Of a stretch of 15,547 nt of DNA, positions 1 to 6,849 are shown piece by piece. The notes below the pieces were generated by a model, which saw only the letters and a program-made list of their open reading frames with translations, was not told the origin of the DNA and did no database searches. The stretch is from assembly GCA_046593875.1 (NCBI GenBank), contig JBKJQQ010000229.1:1-15547 (forward strand), given 5' to 3'. How positions within the stretch are numbered: the first letter of the stretch is position 1; each line of letters begins with the position of its first letter. The DNA comes from SCTD01 sp046593875 (lineage in GTDB: Bacteria > Actinomycetota > Actinomycetes > Mycobacteriales > SCTD01). The position numbers were made by a program, and so were the translations under genes.

Positions 1-219
1 CACCCGGGCCGGGTCTTCACCCGCGCCCAGCTGCTGCAGGAGGTCTGGGGCTACGACTACTACGGGGGCACCCGCACCGTCGACGTCCACGTCCGGCGGC
101 TGCGCGCCAAGCTGGGCCCCGAGCACGAGCAGCTGATCGGCACGGTCCGCCACGTCGGCTACAAGTTCGTGACGCCGCCGATCAGCGCGCTCCCCGACGG
201 CGAACCCGCGCTGGTCTAG
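1..219 (+). CDS. glnR: OmpR-type regulator, C-terminal DNA-binding domain (GlnR-like), 5' truncated
   Basis: The visible 72 codons encode the end of a winged-helix OmpR/PhoB effector domain. The segments FTRAQLLQEVWGYDYYGG, TVDVHVRRLRAKLG and the closing GTVRHVGYKFV hairpin are typical of the family. The wording, especially YYGGTRTVDVHVRRLRAKLGP followed by EH and LIGTVR, is close to what I remember of actinobacterial GlnR (Rv0818), the nitrogen-assimilation regulator. Its place upstream of mshD and the pst genes also fits GlnR in mycobacteria and Streptomyces. The receiver domain lies outside the window, so the atypical phosphorylation pocket of GlnR cannot be checked. The stop TAG at 217-219 shares the palindrome CTAG with the stop of the convergent STAS gene. 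The OmpR-type call is certain; GlnR itself is an inference. Confidence 0.75.
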   Translation, partial: HPGRVFTRAQLLQEVWGYDYYGGTRTVDVHVRRLRAKLGPEHEQLIGTVRHVGYKFVTPPISALPDGEPALV

Positions 220-602
220 GCAGTCCCCTCTTCCGGCTCGACCTCGAAGACGCGACGCAGGCCGGTCAGCGACAGCAGCCGCAGCACCCGCGGCGAGCAG
301 CCGTGCAGGACGAGCACGCCGCCGCCCCGATGCACCCGGCGGTGCACGTCGAGCAGCATCGACAGCGCGCTCGCGTCGACGTAGGAGCACGCGGTCAGGT
401 CGACGACCAGCCGCTCCGGACCCGCGGCGAGCGCCTCGTGCAGCAGCTCGCGGGTCCGGGTGACGCCGGCCAGGTCGAGGGCGCCCGCGACGGCCACGAC
501 GGGCGGACGCAGGGCGGTGGGAGCCACAGGGTCAGCCTGGGCCGCGCAGGTGGCAGGCGCGGCTCCGTCGCGTGACGGTCCGATGACGGTCCGCGCTGTC
601 AT
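216..602 (-). CDS. STAS-domain protein, anti-sigma factor antagonist type, with phosphoacceptor Ser
   Basis: The STAS fold is clear from VVAVAGALDLAGV (residues 35-47), the central LVVDLTACSYVDASALSMLL (65-84) and a C-terminal LLSLTGLRRVFEV. Such proteins usually bind anti-sigma kinases in partner-switching pathways and are controlled by phosphorylation of a serine in a D-S-S-G motif. Here the motif is D-A-S-A, so the acceptor serine (Ser78) remains. The start is uncertain. ATG at 602 gives 128 aa; an in-frame GTG at 527-525 gives 103 aa that begin just before the domain and would leave the repeats at 573-612 outside the coding region. No convincing ribosome binding site precedes either. A second STAS gene is transcribed divergently. 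The 3' end overlaps that of the GlnR-like gene by 4 bp. The partner kinase is not in the window. Confidence 0.8.
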   Translation of the reverse strand: MTARTVIGPSRDGAAPATCAAQADPVAPTALRPPVVAVAGALDLAGVTRTRELLHEALAAGPERLVVDLTACSYVDASALSMLLDVHRRVHRGGGVLVLHGCSPRVLRLLSLTGLRRVFEVEPEEGTA

Positions 603-612
603 CGGACCGTCA
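573..612. promoter_or_regulatory. Triple TGACGGTCCG repeat between divergent STAS genes
   Basis: The decamer TGACGGTCCG occurs at 573-582 and 584-593, an 11-nt period of about one helical turn, and in inverted orientation at 603-612. The second and third copies form an 11-bp perfect inverted repeat (583-593 with 603-613) around a 9-nt spacer. This is the pattern of a multi-site operator. It lies between the two divergent genes if the shorter STAS starts are right, otherwise it runs into the first codons of the minus-strand gene. No regulator can be named from the sequence. Confidence 0.5.
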
Positions 613-623
613 TGCAAAGGCAC

Positions 624-652
624 GTGTCCCCGTCGCACCGGGTGGACACGAT
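624..652 (+). promoter_or_regulatory. Candidate promoter and inverted repeat of the plus-strand STAS gene
   Basis: CACGAT at 647-652 is a possible -10 hexamer placed exactly 7 nt before the GTG at 660, the same spacing seen at mshD, arsR and phoD. A 7-bp inverted repeat, CGTGTCC at 623-629 and GGACACG at 644-650, surrounds the spacer. The first base of the hexamer departs from TANNNT and no -35 consensus is visible, so this is tentative. Confidence 0.3.
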
Positions 653-659
653 CTGCGGC

Positions 660-998
660 GTGTTCACCCTCTCCGTCGATGCGCCGGCCGCCGGCGCCGC
701 CCGTCTGCGCCTGGCCGGGCACCTCGACCAGCCCGCGGCGCGCCAGGTCCTGCAGGCCGCCGCCGACGTCGTGAAGTGCGGCTGCCTGCGCCTGGTCGTC
801 GACCTCGGCGAGGTCGTGTCGTACGACGACGAGGCCGCCTACGCCGTCACCGGCTGCGCGCGGCTGGCCCGGTGGCTGCCCGAGGGCGTCGCCGTCGTAG
901 CCGGTGCGGGCGCGGGCGCCGACCTGGCCGCGCGGGCCGGCGTCACCGCCCACGCACACCCGCCGGCTGGCAGCATGGCCGCGTGCCCCGCCTGCTGA
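660..998 (+). CDS. STAS-domain protein lacking the phosphoacceptor serine
   Basis: From GTG at 660 the product has 112 aa and opens directly with a STAS strand (FTLSVDAPAAGAARLRLAGHLDQ), followed by CLRLVVDLGEVVSYDDEAAYAV. Aligned to the divergent neighbour, SYVDASAL corresponds to SYDDEAAY, so alanine stands where the phosphorylatable serine should be, next to an added acidic residue. It may therefore act as a constitutive or non-phosphorylatable binding partner; this is inference. ATG at 612 and GTG at 642 are alternative in-frame starts giving up to 128 aa. I prefer 660 because the domain starts there and a -10-like hexamer sits 7 nt upstream. The end overlaps the following response regulator by 16 bp, suggesting co-transcription and translational coupling with the two-component genes. 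Confidence 0.7.
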   Translation: MFTLSVDAPAAGAARLRLAGHLDQPAARQVLQAAADVVKCGCLRLVVDLGEVVSYDDEAAYAVTGCARLARWLPEGVAVVAGAGAGADLAARAGVTAHAHPPAGSMAACPAC

Positions 999-1663
999 TC
1001 GTCGAGGACGACGACCGGATCCGCCTGTCGCTGAAGCTCGCCCTCGAGGACGAGGGCTACGTGGTGCGCGACGTCGGTACCGCCGAGGAGGGCCTGGCGG
1101 AGCACAAGGCGACCCCGGCGGACCTGGTCCTCGTCGACCTGATGCTGCCTGGGATGGACGGCTTCGACTGCATCCGCTCGCTGCGACGGCTCGGCGACGT
1201 CCCGATCGTCGTGGTCAGCGCGCGCGACGACACCCACGACGTGGTGGCCGCCCTCGAGGCCGGTGCCGACGACTACGTCGTCAAACCCGTTGCCGTCAAG
1301 GAGCTCTCGGCTCGGCTGCGCGCCTTGCGACGGCGGGCCACCGGCAGCGGTGAGGGCGACCAGAAGGTGCTCCGCTTCGGCGAGATCGAGCTGCGGCCCG
1401 AGGCCGGTGAGGTGCTGCTCGGCGGCGAGCAGGTGCACCTGACGCGCACGGAGTTCCGGCTGCTGTGCGAGCTGGCCGAGCAGAGCGGCAAGGTCCTGTC
1501 CCGGCAGCAGCTGCTGGACCGGGTGTGGGGATACGAGGTCTACGGCGACGAGCGGCTCGTCGACGTCCACATGGGGCGGCTGCGTCGCAAGGTCGAGCGC
1601 GACCCGGCCAGTCCCGCCCACCTGGTGACCGTCCGCGGCCTGGGCTACAAGCTCGCCCCCTGA
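983..1663 (+). CDS. OmpR/PhoB-family response regulator
   Basis: The 226-aa protein has the standard two-domain length. The receiver domain (about 3-115) keeps the acidic pocket Glu8-Asp9-Asp10, the phosphoacceptor Asp52 in LVDLMLPGMDG, Ser79 in VVVSARDD and Lys101 in VVKPVAVKEL. The winged-helix effector domain (about 130-224) shows LTRTEFRLLCELAEQ, the LSRQQLLDRVWGYEVYGDERLVDVH recognition region (two consecutive stretches) and a final VRGLGYKL hairpin. GTG at 983 places the first receiver strand at the N terminus; it lies inside the end of the STAS gene, so translation is probably coupled. The partner is the sensor kinase downstream, separated by a repeat-bearing 56-codon ORF. The Streptomyces pair I recall near mshD (SCO4155/4156) may be the counterpart. 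The signal sensed is unknown. Confidence 0.92.
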   Translation: MPRLLIVEDDDRIRLSLKLALEDEGYVVRDVGTAEEGLAEHKATPADLVLVDLMLPGMDGFDCIRSLRRLGDVPIVVVSARDDTHDVVAALEAGADDYVVKPVAVKELSARLRALRRRATGSGEGDQKVLRFGEIELRPEAGEVLLGGEQVHLTRTEFRLLCELAEQSGKVLSRQQLLDRVWGYEVYGDERLVDVHMGRLRRKVERDPASPAHLVTVRGLGYKLAP

Positions 1664-1833
1664 TGAGCGCGCGCGAAGGGCGCCGGCACGAGGATCAGTA
1701 CGACCGCGAGCCCCGGCCCCTCGTACTGATCCTCGGGCGGGGAGCACGCGCTCCAGTGCCCTCGGACCGGTTCCAGGATCAGTACGAGCAGGAGCCGCCG
1801 ACCCTCGTACTGATCCTCGGGGAACGGTCGTGA
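1663..1833 (+). CDS. Candidate 56-aa small ORF built from two palindromic repeats
   Basis: An ATG at 1663-1665 shares its A with the TGA of the response regulator, and the ORF's own TGA at 1831-1833 overlaps the kinase GTG at 1830. It thus fills the gap exactly, with the stop-start overlaps typical of coupled translation. The product contains a tandem motif, EDQYDREPRPLVLILG (residues 10-25) and QDQYEQEPPTLVLILG (38-53), because both copies of the 43-bp palindrome lie in the same frame (84 bp apart). It resembles no family I know. It could be a real small protein, a translated repeat that carries ribosomes across hairpins to the kinase gene, or chance. Retention of an open frame through two hairpins favours at least translation, but does not show function. 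Confidence 0.35.
   Translation: MSAREGRRHEDQYDREPRPLVLILGRGARAPVPSDRFQDQYEQEPPTLVLILGERS
1689..1735. repeat. Palindromic repeat copy 1 (15-bp stem)
   Basis: Left arm 1689-1703 (CGAGGATCAGTACGA) is perfectly complementary to right arm 1721-1735, with a 17-nt loop. The core 1691-1733 is 43 bp, the same length as copy 2. The arms are identical between copies while the loops differ at about six places, the pattern expected of a dispersed REP-like element maintained for its structure. It lies between response regulator and kinase. Confidence 0.8.
1775..1817. repeat. Palindromic repeat copy 2 (14-bp stem)
   Basis: Left arm 1775-1788 (AGGATCAGTACGAG) pairs perfectly with 1804-1817. Flanking CCGGTTCC (1767-1774) and GGAACGG (1821-1827) could lengthen the stem after a small bulge. 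The stem ends 13 nt before the kinase start at 1830, so the folded RNA would cover the ribosome landing site unless a ribosome translating the small ORF opens it. Confidence 0.8.
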
Positions 1834-3185
1834 GGGCGTTGGGGTTGCGCGCCCGCATCACCACCGTCTTCGCGCTCGGCGCCCTCGCGCTGTCGACCTC
1901 GCTGGCCCTCGCGACGTACGAGATCACCCGCAGCTCGCTGCTGGCCGAGCGCGAACGCGCCGCCGTCCGCGGCGCCTACCTCGACGCCTCCTTCATCCGC
2001 ACCGGCCTCGGTGGTGCCGACCCCGACATCGTCGCCGCGCTGCTCGACCTCGACACCGGGGAGGTCCGCCGGCCGCTGGTACGCCGCGACGGCCAGTGGT
2101 TCGCCCGGTCCGCCGACAACGGCCTCACCACCGCGATACCGGACCAGCTCCAGGCGCTGGTCGACGCGGGAACTCCTGCGGTGCAGCGGGTCCCGCTGCG
2201 CGACAGCTCCGCGCTGGTCGTCGGCGTGCCCCTGCGGGCGGTGGGCGCCTCCTACTACGAGATCAGCCCTCTGACCGAGCTCGAGCGCACCCTCGGCGTC
2301 CTCGCGAGCGCCCTCGGCGCCGTCGCGCTGGTGACGACGGTGGCCGGCGCGACCGTCGGCTGGGTGGTCAGCCGGCGGGTGCTGCGACCGCTGGCCTCGG
2401 TGGCTGGCGCGGCCGGCAGCATCGCCTCCGGCGACTTCACGGCGCGGGTCGCCCGGGACAGCGACCCCGACCTGGACAAGCTCGCCATGTCGTTCAACCG
2501 CATGGTCGACGAGGTGTCGGCGCGCTCGGAGGCCGACCGGCGCTTCGCCGCGGACGTCAGCCACGAGCTGCGCTCGCCGCTGCAGACGCTGTCCGCGGCG
2601 ACCTCGGTGCTGGAGCGGCGCCGTGACCAGCTCGACGACCGGACCGCCGCCGCCGTCGACCTGCTCACCGCCGAGGTGGCGCGCTTCGAGTCGCTGGTGA
2701 CCGACCTGCTCGAGCTGGCCAAGTCGGACCGCCCCGCCGAGCGCCGGCCCACCGACGTGGTGGCGCTGGCCCGCGCCTTCGTCGCGAGCCGGCAGCTGCC
2801 GCCGGAGGTCCTCGACGTGACCGGTGAGGCGGCGGTGCTGGACATCGACCCGCGGCGGTACGAGCAGGTCCTGGCCAACCTCGTGGACAACGCTGCCAAG
2901 CACGGCGGCGGACTGCTCCGGATCGGCGTCGAGGTGGCCGACGACCGGCTGGTGCTGGAGGTCGACGACGAGGGCGCCGGTGTGCCGGTGGACGAGCGCG
3001 ACCTGGTCTTCGGCCGCTTCGCCCGCGGCCGCGCCTCGAGCATGCGCGGGGGCAGCGACGGCACCGGCCTCGGGCTCGCGCTGGTCACCCAGCACGTGCT
3101 CGCGCACCGCGGCACCGTCGAGCTGCTGGACCGGCCGGGCGGCGGGGCGCGCTTCCGGGTCGTCCTGCCTGGGGCGCCGGCGTGA
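1830..3185 (+). CDS. Membrane sensor histidine kinase
   Basis: The 451-aa protein is a classical sensor kinase. A first membrane helix (about 11-30) is followed by an extracytoplasmic sensor region of roughly 120 residues, a second helix (about 155-180), a HAMP linker (about 181-235), a HisKA domain with the phosphorylated His245 in FAADVSHELRSPLQTL, and an HATPase domain with N box Asn354 (LVDNAAKHGG), G1 box DDEGAGVP (379-386) and G2 box GTGLGLALV (411-419). It should phosphorylate the response regulator encoded just upstream. GTG at 1830 is preceded by weak ribosome binding signals, and its start overlaps the stop of the 56-codon ORF, so coupling is likely. The stop overlaps the next gene's GTG by 4 bp. 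The sensor region has no recognised domain. Confidence 0.93.
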   Translation: MRALGLRARITTVFALGALALSTSLALATYEITRSSLLAERERAAVRGAYLDASFIRTGLGGADPDIVAALLDLDTGEVRRPLVRRDGQWFARSADNGLTTAIPDQLQALVDAGTPAVQRVPLRDSSALVVGVPLRAVGASYYEISPLTELERTLGVLASALGAVALVTTVAGATVGWVVSRRVLRPLASVAGAAGSIASGDFTARVARDSDPDLDKLAMSFNRMVDEVSARSEADRRFAADVSHELRSPLQTLSAATSVLERRRDQLDDRTAAAVDLLTAEVARFESLVTDLLELAKSDRPAERRPTDVVALARAFVASRQLPPEVLDVTGEAAVLDIDPRRYEQVLANLVDNAAKHGGGLLRIGVEVADDRLVLEVDDEGAGVPVDERDLVFGRFARGRASSMRGGSDGTGLGLALVTQHVLAHRGTVELLDRPGGGARFRVVLPGAPA

Positions 3186-3757
3186 GGCGGCTGGCCGCAC
3201 TCCTGCTGGTCGCGCTGGTCACCGCGTGCGGCGTCCCGCAGGACGACGAGCCGCGTGCACTGGACCCGCGCGAGGCACCCTTCCGCGTCTTCGACGACGC
3301 CGCGCCGGCGCCCGAGGGCGACGGCCGGGTGGCCCTCTACTTCGTCCGGGATGACCTGGTGGTGCTGCAGACCCGCGCGGTGGAGCGGTCCACCAGCATC
3401 CGCGAGCTGCTCGACCTGCTGCTCGAGGGGCCGACCCCGGAGCAGGTCTCCGCGGGCACCCGCAGCGCGCTGCCGACGACCTTCGACGTCGAGGAGGTCC
3501 GGGTCGGGGTGGACGGCGTCGCGGTGGTCACCCTCGGCGGCGGCGCGACGCAGGTCGGGGCGTCACCGCTGGGCTTCGCGCAGGTCGTGGCGACCCTCAC
3601 CGCCCCCGGTCGCGCCCGGGCGGTCCGCTTCCGGCTCGAGGGCGACGACCTGCCCGTGCCGCGCGGCGACGGGTCGCTCACGACCGGTCCGCTGGGCCGC
3701 GCCGACTACGCCGACCTGCTGCGGCTGGCCCCCGCCGCCTCGCCCGCGCCGTCCTGA
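3182..3757 (+). CDS. GerMN-domain lipoprotein
   Basis: The 191-aa product begins with a short lipoprotein signal, RRLAALLLVALVTAC, whose lipobox VTAC gives lipidation at Cys16 and anchoring to the outer face of the membrane. Residues of about 45-165 match the GerMN (sporulation/germination) domain: VALYFVRDDLVVLQTRAV, then LLDLLLEGPTPEQ, LPTTFDVEEVRV and GFAQVVATLT. In actinobacteria GerMN lipoproteins such as LpqB accompany MtrA/MtrB kinases and influence their signalling. This one has the GerMN module only, without the beta-propeller of LpqB. GTG at 3182 overlaps the kinase stop by 4 bp, so the three genes form one unit. A role as accessory factor of the kinase is inferred from context. Confidence 0.85.
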   Translation: MRRLAALLLVALVTACGVPQDDEPRALDPREAPFRVFDDAAPAPEGDGRVALYFVRDDLVVLQTRAVERSTSIRELLDLLLEGPTPEQVSAGTRSALPTTFDVEEVRVGVDGVAVVTLGGGATQVGASPLGFAQVVATLTAPGRARAVRFRLEGDDLPVPRGDGSLTTGPLGRADYADLLRLAPAASPAPS

Positions 3758-3768
3758 CCCGTCCCGCG

Positions 3769-3774
3769 TAGCGT
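3769..3774 (+). promoter_or_regulatory. -10 element of mshD (leaderless layout)
   Basis: TAGCGT lies exactly 7 nt before the ATG at 3782, and there is no Shine-Dalgarno sequence. The same hexamer and spacing precede phoD. This indicates transcription starting at or next to the A of ATG. No clear -35 is visible. Confidence 0.5.
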
Positions 3775-3781
3775 CCGCGGT

Positions 3782-4741
3782 ATGAGCCCGACCTGCGACG
3801 TCCTGGGCCGGCTGACGCCCGAGGACGTGCAGGCCGTGCACCGGCTGGTCGAGCAGGTCGAGAGCGCCGACCGGATCGCGCCGCTGTCCGAGCACGTCCT
3901 GCTGCACCTGCCGTACGGCGGCGACGCCCAGGTGCGCAACCTGCTGGTACGGGACGGGGCGCAGGTGCTGGCGTACGCCCACCTCGACGTCACCGACCAG
4001 GTCGACGGGGCCAGCGCCGAGCTCGCCGTGGCCCCTGCCGCCCGCGGCCAGGGCCTGGGCCGGGCGATGGTGACCGAGCTGCTGCAGCAGGTCCCCGACG
4101 GGCGGCTGCGGCTGTGGGCGCACGGCGACCGGCCGGAGGCCACCGCGCTCGCGTCGAGCCTGGGCTTCCGCCGCAGCCGGGTGCTCTTCCAGATGCGAAG
4201 GTCGCTGACCGAGCCGCTGGCCGAGCCGGTCACCCCGGACGGCCTGCTGCTGCGGACCTTCGTGCCCGGTCAGGACGAGCAGGCCTGGACCGAGCTCAAC
4301 AATCGGGCCTTCGTGCACCACCCCGACCAGGGCGGCTGGGGCGTCCACGAGGTGCAGCTCCGCGAGAAGGAGCCGTGGTTCGACCCGGCCGGCTTCTTCC
4401 TGGCCGAGCGGGACGGCCGCCTCGTCGGGTCGCACTGGACCAAGGTGCACGGCGGCCACGGCGGCGACGCCCCGCACGAGCACGACACGGACCATCCCGA
4501 CCACGAGCACCACGACCACCCGCCGATCGGTGAGGTCTACATCGTGGCCGTCGACCCGGCCGAGCAGGGCCGGGGCCTCGGCCCGTGGCTGACCCTCGTC
4601 GGGCTGCACTCGCTCGCGCGGCGCGGCCTGTCCGAGGTGCTGCTCTACGTCGACGAGAGCAACGTCGCAGCCGTCCGGACGTACGAGCGGCTCGGCTTCA
4701 CCCGGCACACCACGGACGTGATGTACCTGCACGAGCAGTGA
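3782..4741 (+). CDS. mshD: Mycothiol synthase (acetyl-CoA:Cys-GlcN-Ins acetyltransferase)
   Basis: MshD performs the last step of mycothiol synthesis, acetylating Cys-GlcN-Ins with acetyl-CoA in the cytoplasm. The 319-aa protein has the diagnostic tandem GNAT domains. The acetyl-CoA loop of the first is VAPAARGQGLGRAM (83-96) and of the second VDPAEQGRGLGPWL (257-270). NNRAFVHHPDQGGW and GSHWTKVH are MshD hallmarks, as is the end RTYERLGF. Between WTKVH and IGEVYIVAVDP lies an unusual histidine-rich insertion (residues 223-246, nt 4448-4519) with nine histidines in 24 positions; the homologues I remember have a short loop there. The ATG follows a leaderless-type -10. It converges on pstA with 34 bp between them. 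Position between the two-component genes and pst matches other actinobacteria. Confidence 0.95.
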   Translation: MSPTCDVLGRLTPEDVQAVHRLVEQVESADRIAPLSEHVLLHLPYGGDAQVRNLLVRDGAQVLAYAHLDVTDQVDGASAELAVAPAARGQGLGRAMVTELLQQVPDGRLRLWAHGDRPEATALASSLGFRRSRVLFQMRRSLTEPLAEPVTPDGLLLRTFVPGQDEQAWTELNNRAFVHHPDQGGWGVHEVQLREKEPWFDPAGFFLAERDGRLVGSHWTKVHGGHGGDAPHEHDTDHPDHEHHDHPPIGEVYIVAVDPAEQGRGLGPWLTLVGLHSLARRGLSEVLLYVDESNVAAVRTYERLGFTRHTTDVMYLHEQ

Positions 4742-4775
4742 AGAGCGGGGCGGCAGGATGGGCGACCACGTGCCG

Positions 4776-5849
4776 TCAGCGAGCGCCCTTCGGAGCGAAG
4801 TACCGGGAGATCAGCCGCGCCACCACGTTGAGGACCAGCACGATCAGGATCAGCACCAGCGCGGCCGTCCACGCCCGGTCGATGCCGGCCTGCGGCGGGA
4901 CGCCGGGCTGGGTGAAGGAGTAGAAGGCGTAGACCGGCAGGGTCGCCATGCGGCCGTTGAACGGGTCGTTGTTCAAGCTCGACGCGTAGCCCGCGATGAG
5001 CAGCAGCGGCGCTGTCTCGCCGATCACCCGGGCGATGGCCAGCGTCGTACCGGTGGCGATGCCCGCGGCGGCGACCGGCAGGACGACCTTGAGGATCGTC
5101 CGCCACTTCGGCACGCCGAGCGCGTACGACGCCTCGCGCAGTTCGGCCGGTACGAGCTTGAGCATCTCCTCGGAGGCGCGCACCACGACCGGGGTCATCA
5201 GCACCGACAGCGCGACCGCCCCGCCGATGCCGAAGCGGACGCCCGGGCCGAAGAACAGGACGAAGAAGGCGTAGGCGAACAGGCCGGCGACGATCGACGG
5301 GATGCCGGTCATGACGTCGACGAGGAAGGTGACGGCCCGCGCCAGGCGACCCTTGCCGTACTCGACGAGGTAGATCGAGGTGAGCAGCCCGATCGGGACG
5401 GAGATGACCGTCGCGAGCCCGGTGATGATGAGCGTGCCGAGGATGGCGTGCCGGGCGCCTCCGCCTGCGCCGACGACGTTGCGCATCGTCAGGCTGAAGA
5501 AGTCGGCGTCGAAGCGGGCTGCGCCCCGGCTGACCACGGTGAACAGCAGCGAGGTCAGCGGCAGCAGGGCGATGAGGAAGGCGATCGTCACGGCAGCCGT
5601 GACGGTGCGGTCCGCGGCCCGGCGGCGGCCCTCCCGCGCACGGGAGACGACGTAGGTCGTGACGACGTAGAGCACCCCGGCGACCACGGCCGTCGTGATC
5701 GGCCCCCCGCCGAGCACCTCCCGCACGAGCAGCGCTCCACCCAGGGCCAGGAGCGCGAGCAGCCACGGGAACCAGCGCGGCAGGGGCCGGGACGCGACCG
5801 GGACCGGGGCCCCCGGGACCGCGGAGCGGACGGGCGAGAGCGTGCTCAT
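4776..5849 (-). CDS. pstA: Phosphate ABC transporter permease PstA
   Basis: One of the two membrane subunits of the PstSCAB phosphate importer. The 357-aa protein contains the permease core with the cytoplasmic loop EASYALGVPKWRTILKVVLP that docks on PstB, followed by IARVIGETAPLLL, which identifies PstA. It is longer than the roughly 300-aa enterobacterial protein because of an N-terminal extension with two extra hydrophobic segments (near WLLALLALGGALLV and TTAVVAGVLYVVTTYVV); I recall similar extended forms in Streptomyces. Its ATG overlaps the pstC stop by 4 bp (ATGA), so the two are translationally coupled. It ends the pstS-pstC-pstA minus-strand operon; no strong terminator is visible in the 34 bp before convergent mshD. 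Confidence 0.95.
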   Translation of the reverse strand: MSTLSPVRSAVPGAPVPVASRPLPRWFPWLLALLALGGALLVREVLGGGPITTAVVAGVLYVVTTYVVSRAREGRRRAADRTVTAAVTIAFLIALLPLTSLLFTVVSRGAARFDADFFSLTMRNVVGAGGGARHAILGTLIITGLATVISVPIGLLTSIYLVEYGKGRLARAVTFLVDVMTGIPSIVAGLFAYAFFVLFFGPGVRFGIGGAVALSVLMTPVVVRASEEMLKLVPAELREASYALGVPKWRTILKVVLPVAAAGIATGTTLAIARVIGETAPLLLIAGYASSLNNDPFNGRMATLPVYAFYSFTQPGVPPQAGIDRAWTAALVLILIVLVLNVVARLISRYFAPKGAR

Positions 5850-6799
5850 CCAGCGGCTCCGTCGAAGTCGGCCCGGCGTGCGAGCACGGCCCGCGCCGCG
5901 AAGTTCACCGCGAAGGTGATGAGGAACAGGACCAGACCGGTGGAGATGAGCAGGTTGACCTGCAGGCCGGTCGCCTCGGGGAACTGCGCGGCGATGTTCG
6001 CCGGGATCGTCGAGGGGTTGGACTGCCCGATGAGGTTGAACGTGATGGCACCCGAGGCCGAGAGCACGAGCAGCACGGCGATCGTCTCGCCCAGGGCGCG
6101 CCCGAGGCCGAGCATCGCACCGCTGACGATGCCGGACCGTCCATAGGGCAGGACGGCCATCCGGACCATCTCCCAGCGCGTCGCGCCCAGGGCCAGGGAC
6201 GCCTCCTCGTGCAGCTTGGGCGTCTGCAGGAAGACCTCGCGGTTGATGGCCGACATGATCGGCAGGATCATCACCGAGAGCACCAGCGCCGCGGTCAGGA
6301 TCGTGCGGCCGGTCGAGGAGGCCGGCCCGGCGAACAGCGGTACGGCGCCTGCGTTCTCGTCCAGCCAGCGGTAGGTCGGCACCAGGTAGGGAGCCAGGAC
6401 CAGCGCGCCCCAGATGCCGTAGACGACGCTCGGGATCGCGGCCAGCAGGTCGACCACGTAGCCGAGCGTGCGGGCCAGCCGGCGCGGGGCGTAGTGGCTG
6501 ATGAACAGCGCGATGCCGATCGACAGCGGCACGGCGAACAGCAGCGCCAGCGCCGAGGCGAGCAGCGTCCCGAAGACCAGCGGCCCGAGGTAGGACAGGA
6601 AGCTCCGGTCGCCCGGGAGGTCTGTGGCGTCCGCGGTGAGCGCCGGGATCGACTCGGTGACCAGGAACAGCGCCACGCCGGCGAGCACGATCAGGATGAG
6701 GATGCCCGCGCCGGTGGACAGACCGGCGAAGACCCGGTCGCCGAGCCGGGTGGCGGAGCGGCGCGGCTTCGCGGGGGCGGCCGGGCTGGGTGTGCTCAC
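5846..6799 (-). CDS. pstC: Phosphate ABC transporter permease PstC
   Basis: The second membrane subunit of the phosphate importer, 317 aa and about six membrane segments. Family marks are the early TESIPALT segment, LLFAVPLSIGIALFISHYAP, the DLLAAIPSVVYGIWG stretch and the PstB-docking loop EEASLALGATRWEMVRMAVLP with GRALGET behind it. The start is GTG at 6799-6797, chosen because GAGAGGA at 6811-6805 lies 5 nt upstream; the open frame continues further upstream but only as a basic, proline-rich sequence overlapping the intergenic repeats. The gene follows pstS after 103 bp that hold a tandem repeat and a strong hairpin, which could lower permease expression relative to the binding protein. 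Confidence 0.95.
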   Translation of the reverse strand: MSTPSPAAPAKPRRSATRLGDRVFAGLSTGAGILILIVLAGVALFLVTESIPALTADATDLPGDRSFLSYLGPLVFGTLLASALALLFAVPLSIGIALFISHYAPRRLARTLGYVVDLLAAIPSVVYGIWGALVLAPYLVPTYRWLDENAGAVPLFAGPASSTGRTILTAALVLSVMILPIMSAINREVFLQTPKLHEEASLALGATRWEMVRMAVLPYGRSGIVSGAMLGLGRALGETIAVLLVLSASGAITFNLIGQSNPSTIPANIAAQFPEATGLQVNLLISTGLVLFLITFAVNFAARAVLARRADFDGAAG

Positions 6800-6819
6800 C
6801 GGGGTCCTCTCGGGCAGTG

Positions 6820-6849
6820 CAGGACGACGAGCGTCAGGACGACGAGCGT
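6820..6849. repeat. 15-bp tandem duplication between pstS and pstC
   Basis: CAGGACGACGAGCGT is present twice in immediate succession (6820-6834 and 6835-6849). It sits just before the pstC ribosome binding site on the minus strand. It is probably a simple duplication. No known binding site is recognised. Confidence 0.85.

Noticed and set aside
662..672. GTTCACC sequence near the start of the plus-strand STAS gene
   Set aside because: A single unit with no adjacent 11-nt partner, and it lies inside the coding region.
1689..1817. Tandem repeats considered as a CRISPR array
   Set aside because: Only two units, each a long internal palindrome with a variable loop; no further copies and no cas genes.
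1779..3200. Open frame of 473 codons on the minus strand opposite the kinase
   Set aside because: Composition is His/Arg/Gly-rich with no domain, and the plus strand encodes a complete histidine kinase. It is a mirror frame of GC-rich coding DNA.
4751..4775. CGGCA/TGCCG pair between mshD and pstA as a terminator
   Set aside because: Only 5 bp with a long loop; too weak to support.
4758..6146. Open frame of 462 codons on the plus strand opposite pstA and pstC
   Set aside because: Opposite to two clear permease genes; highly charged low-complexity product.
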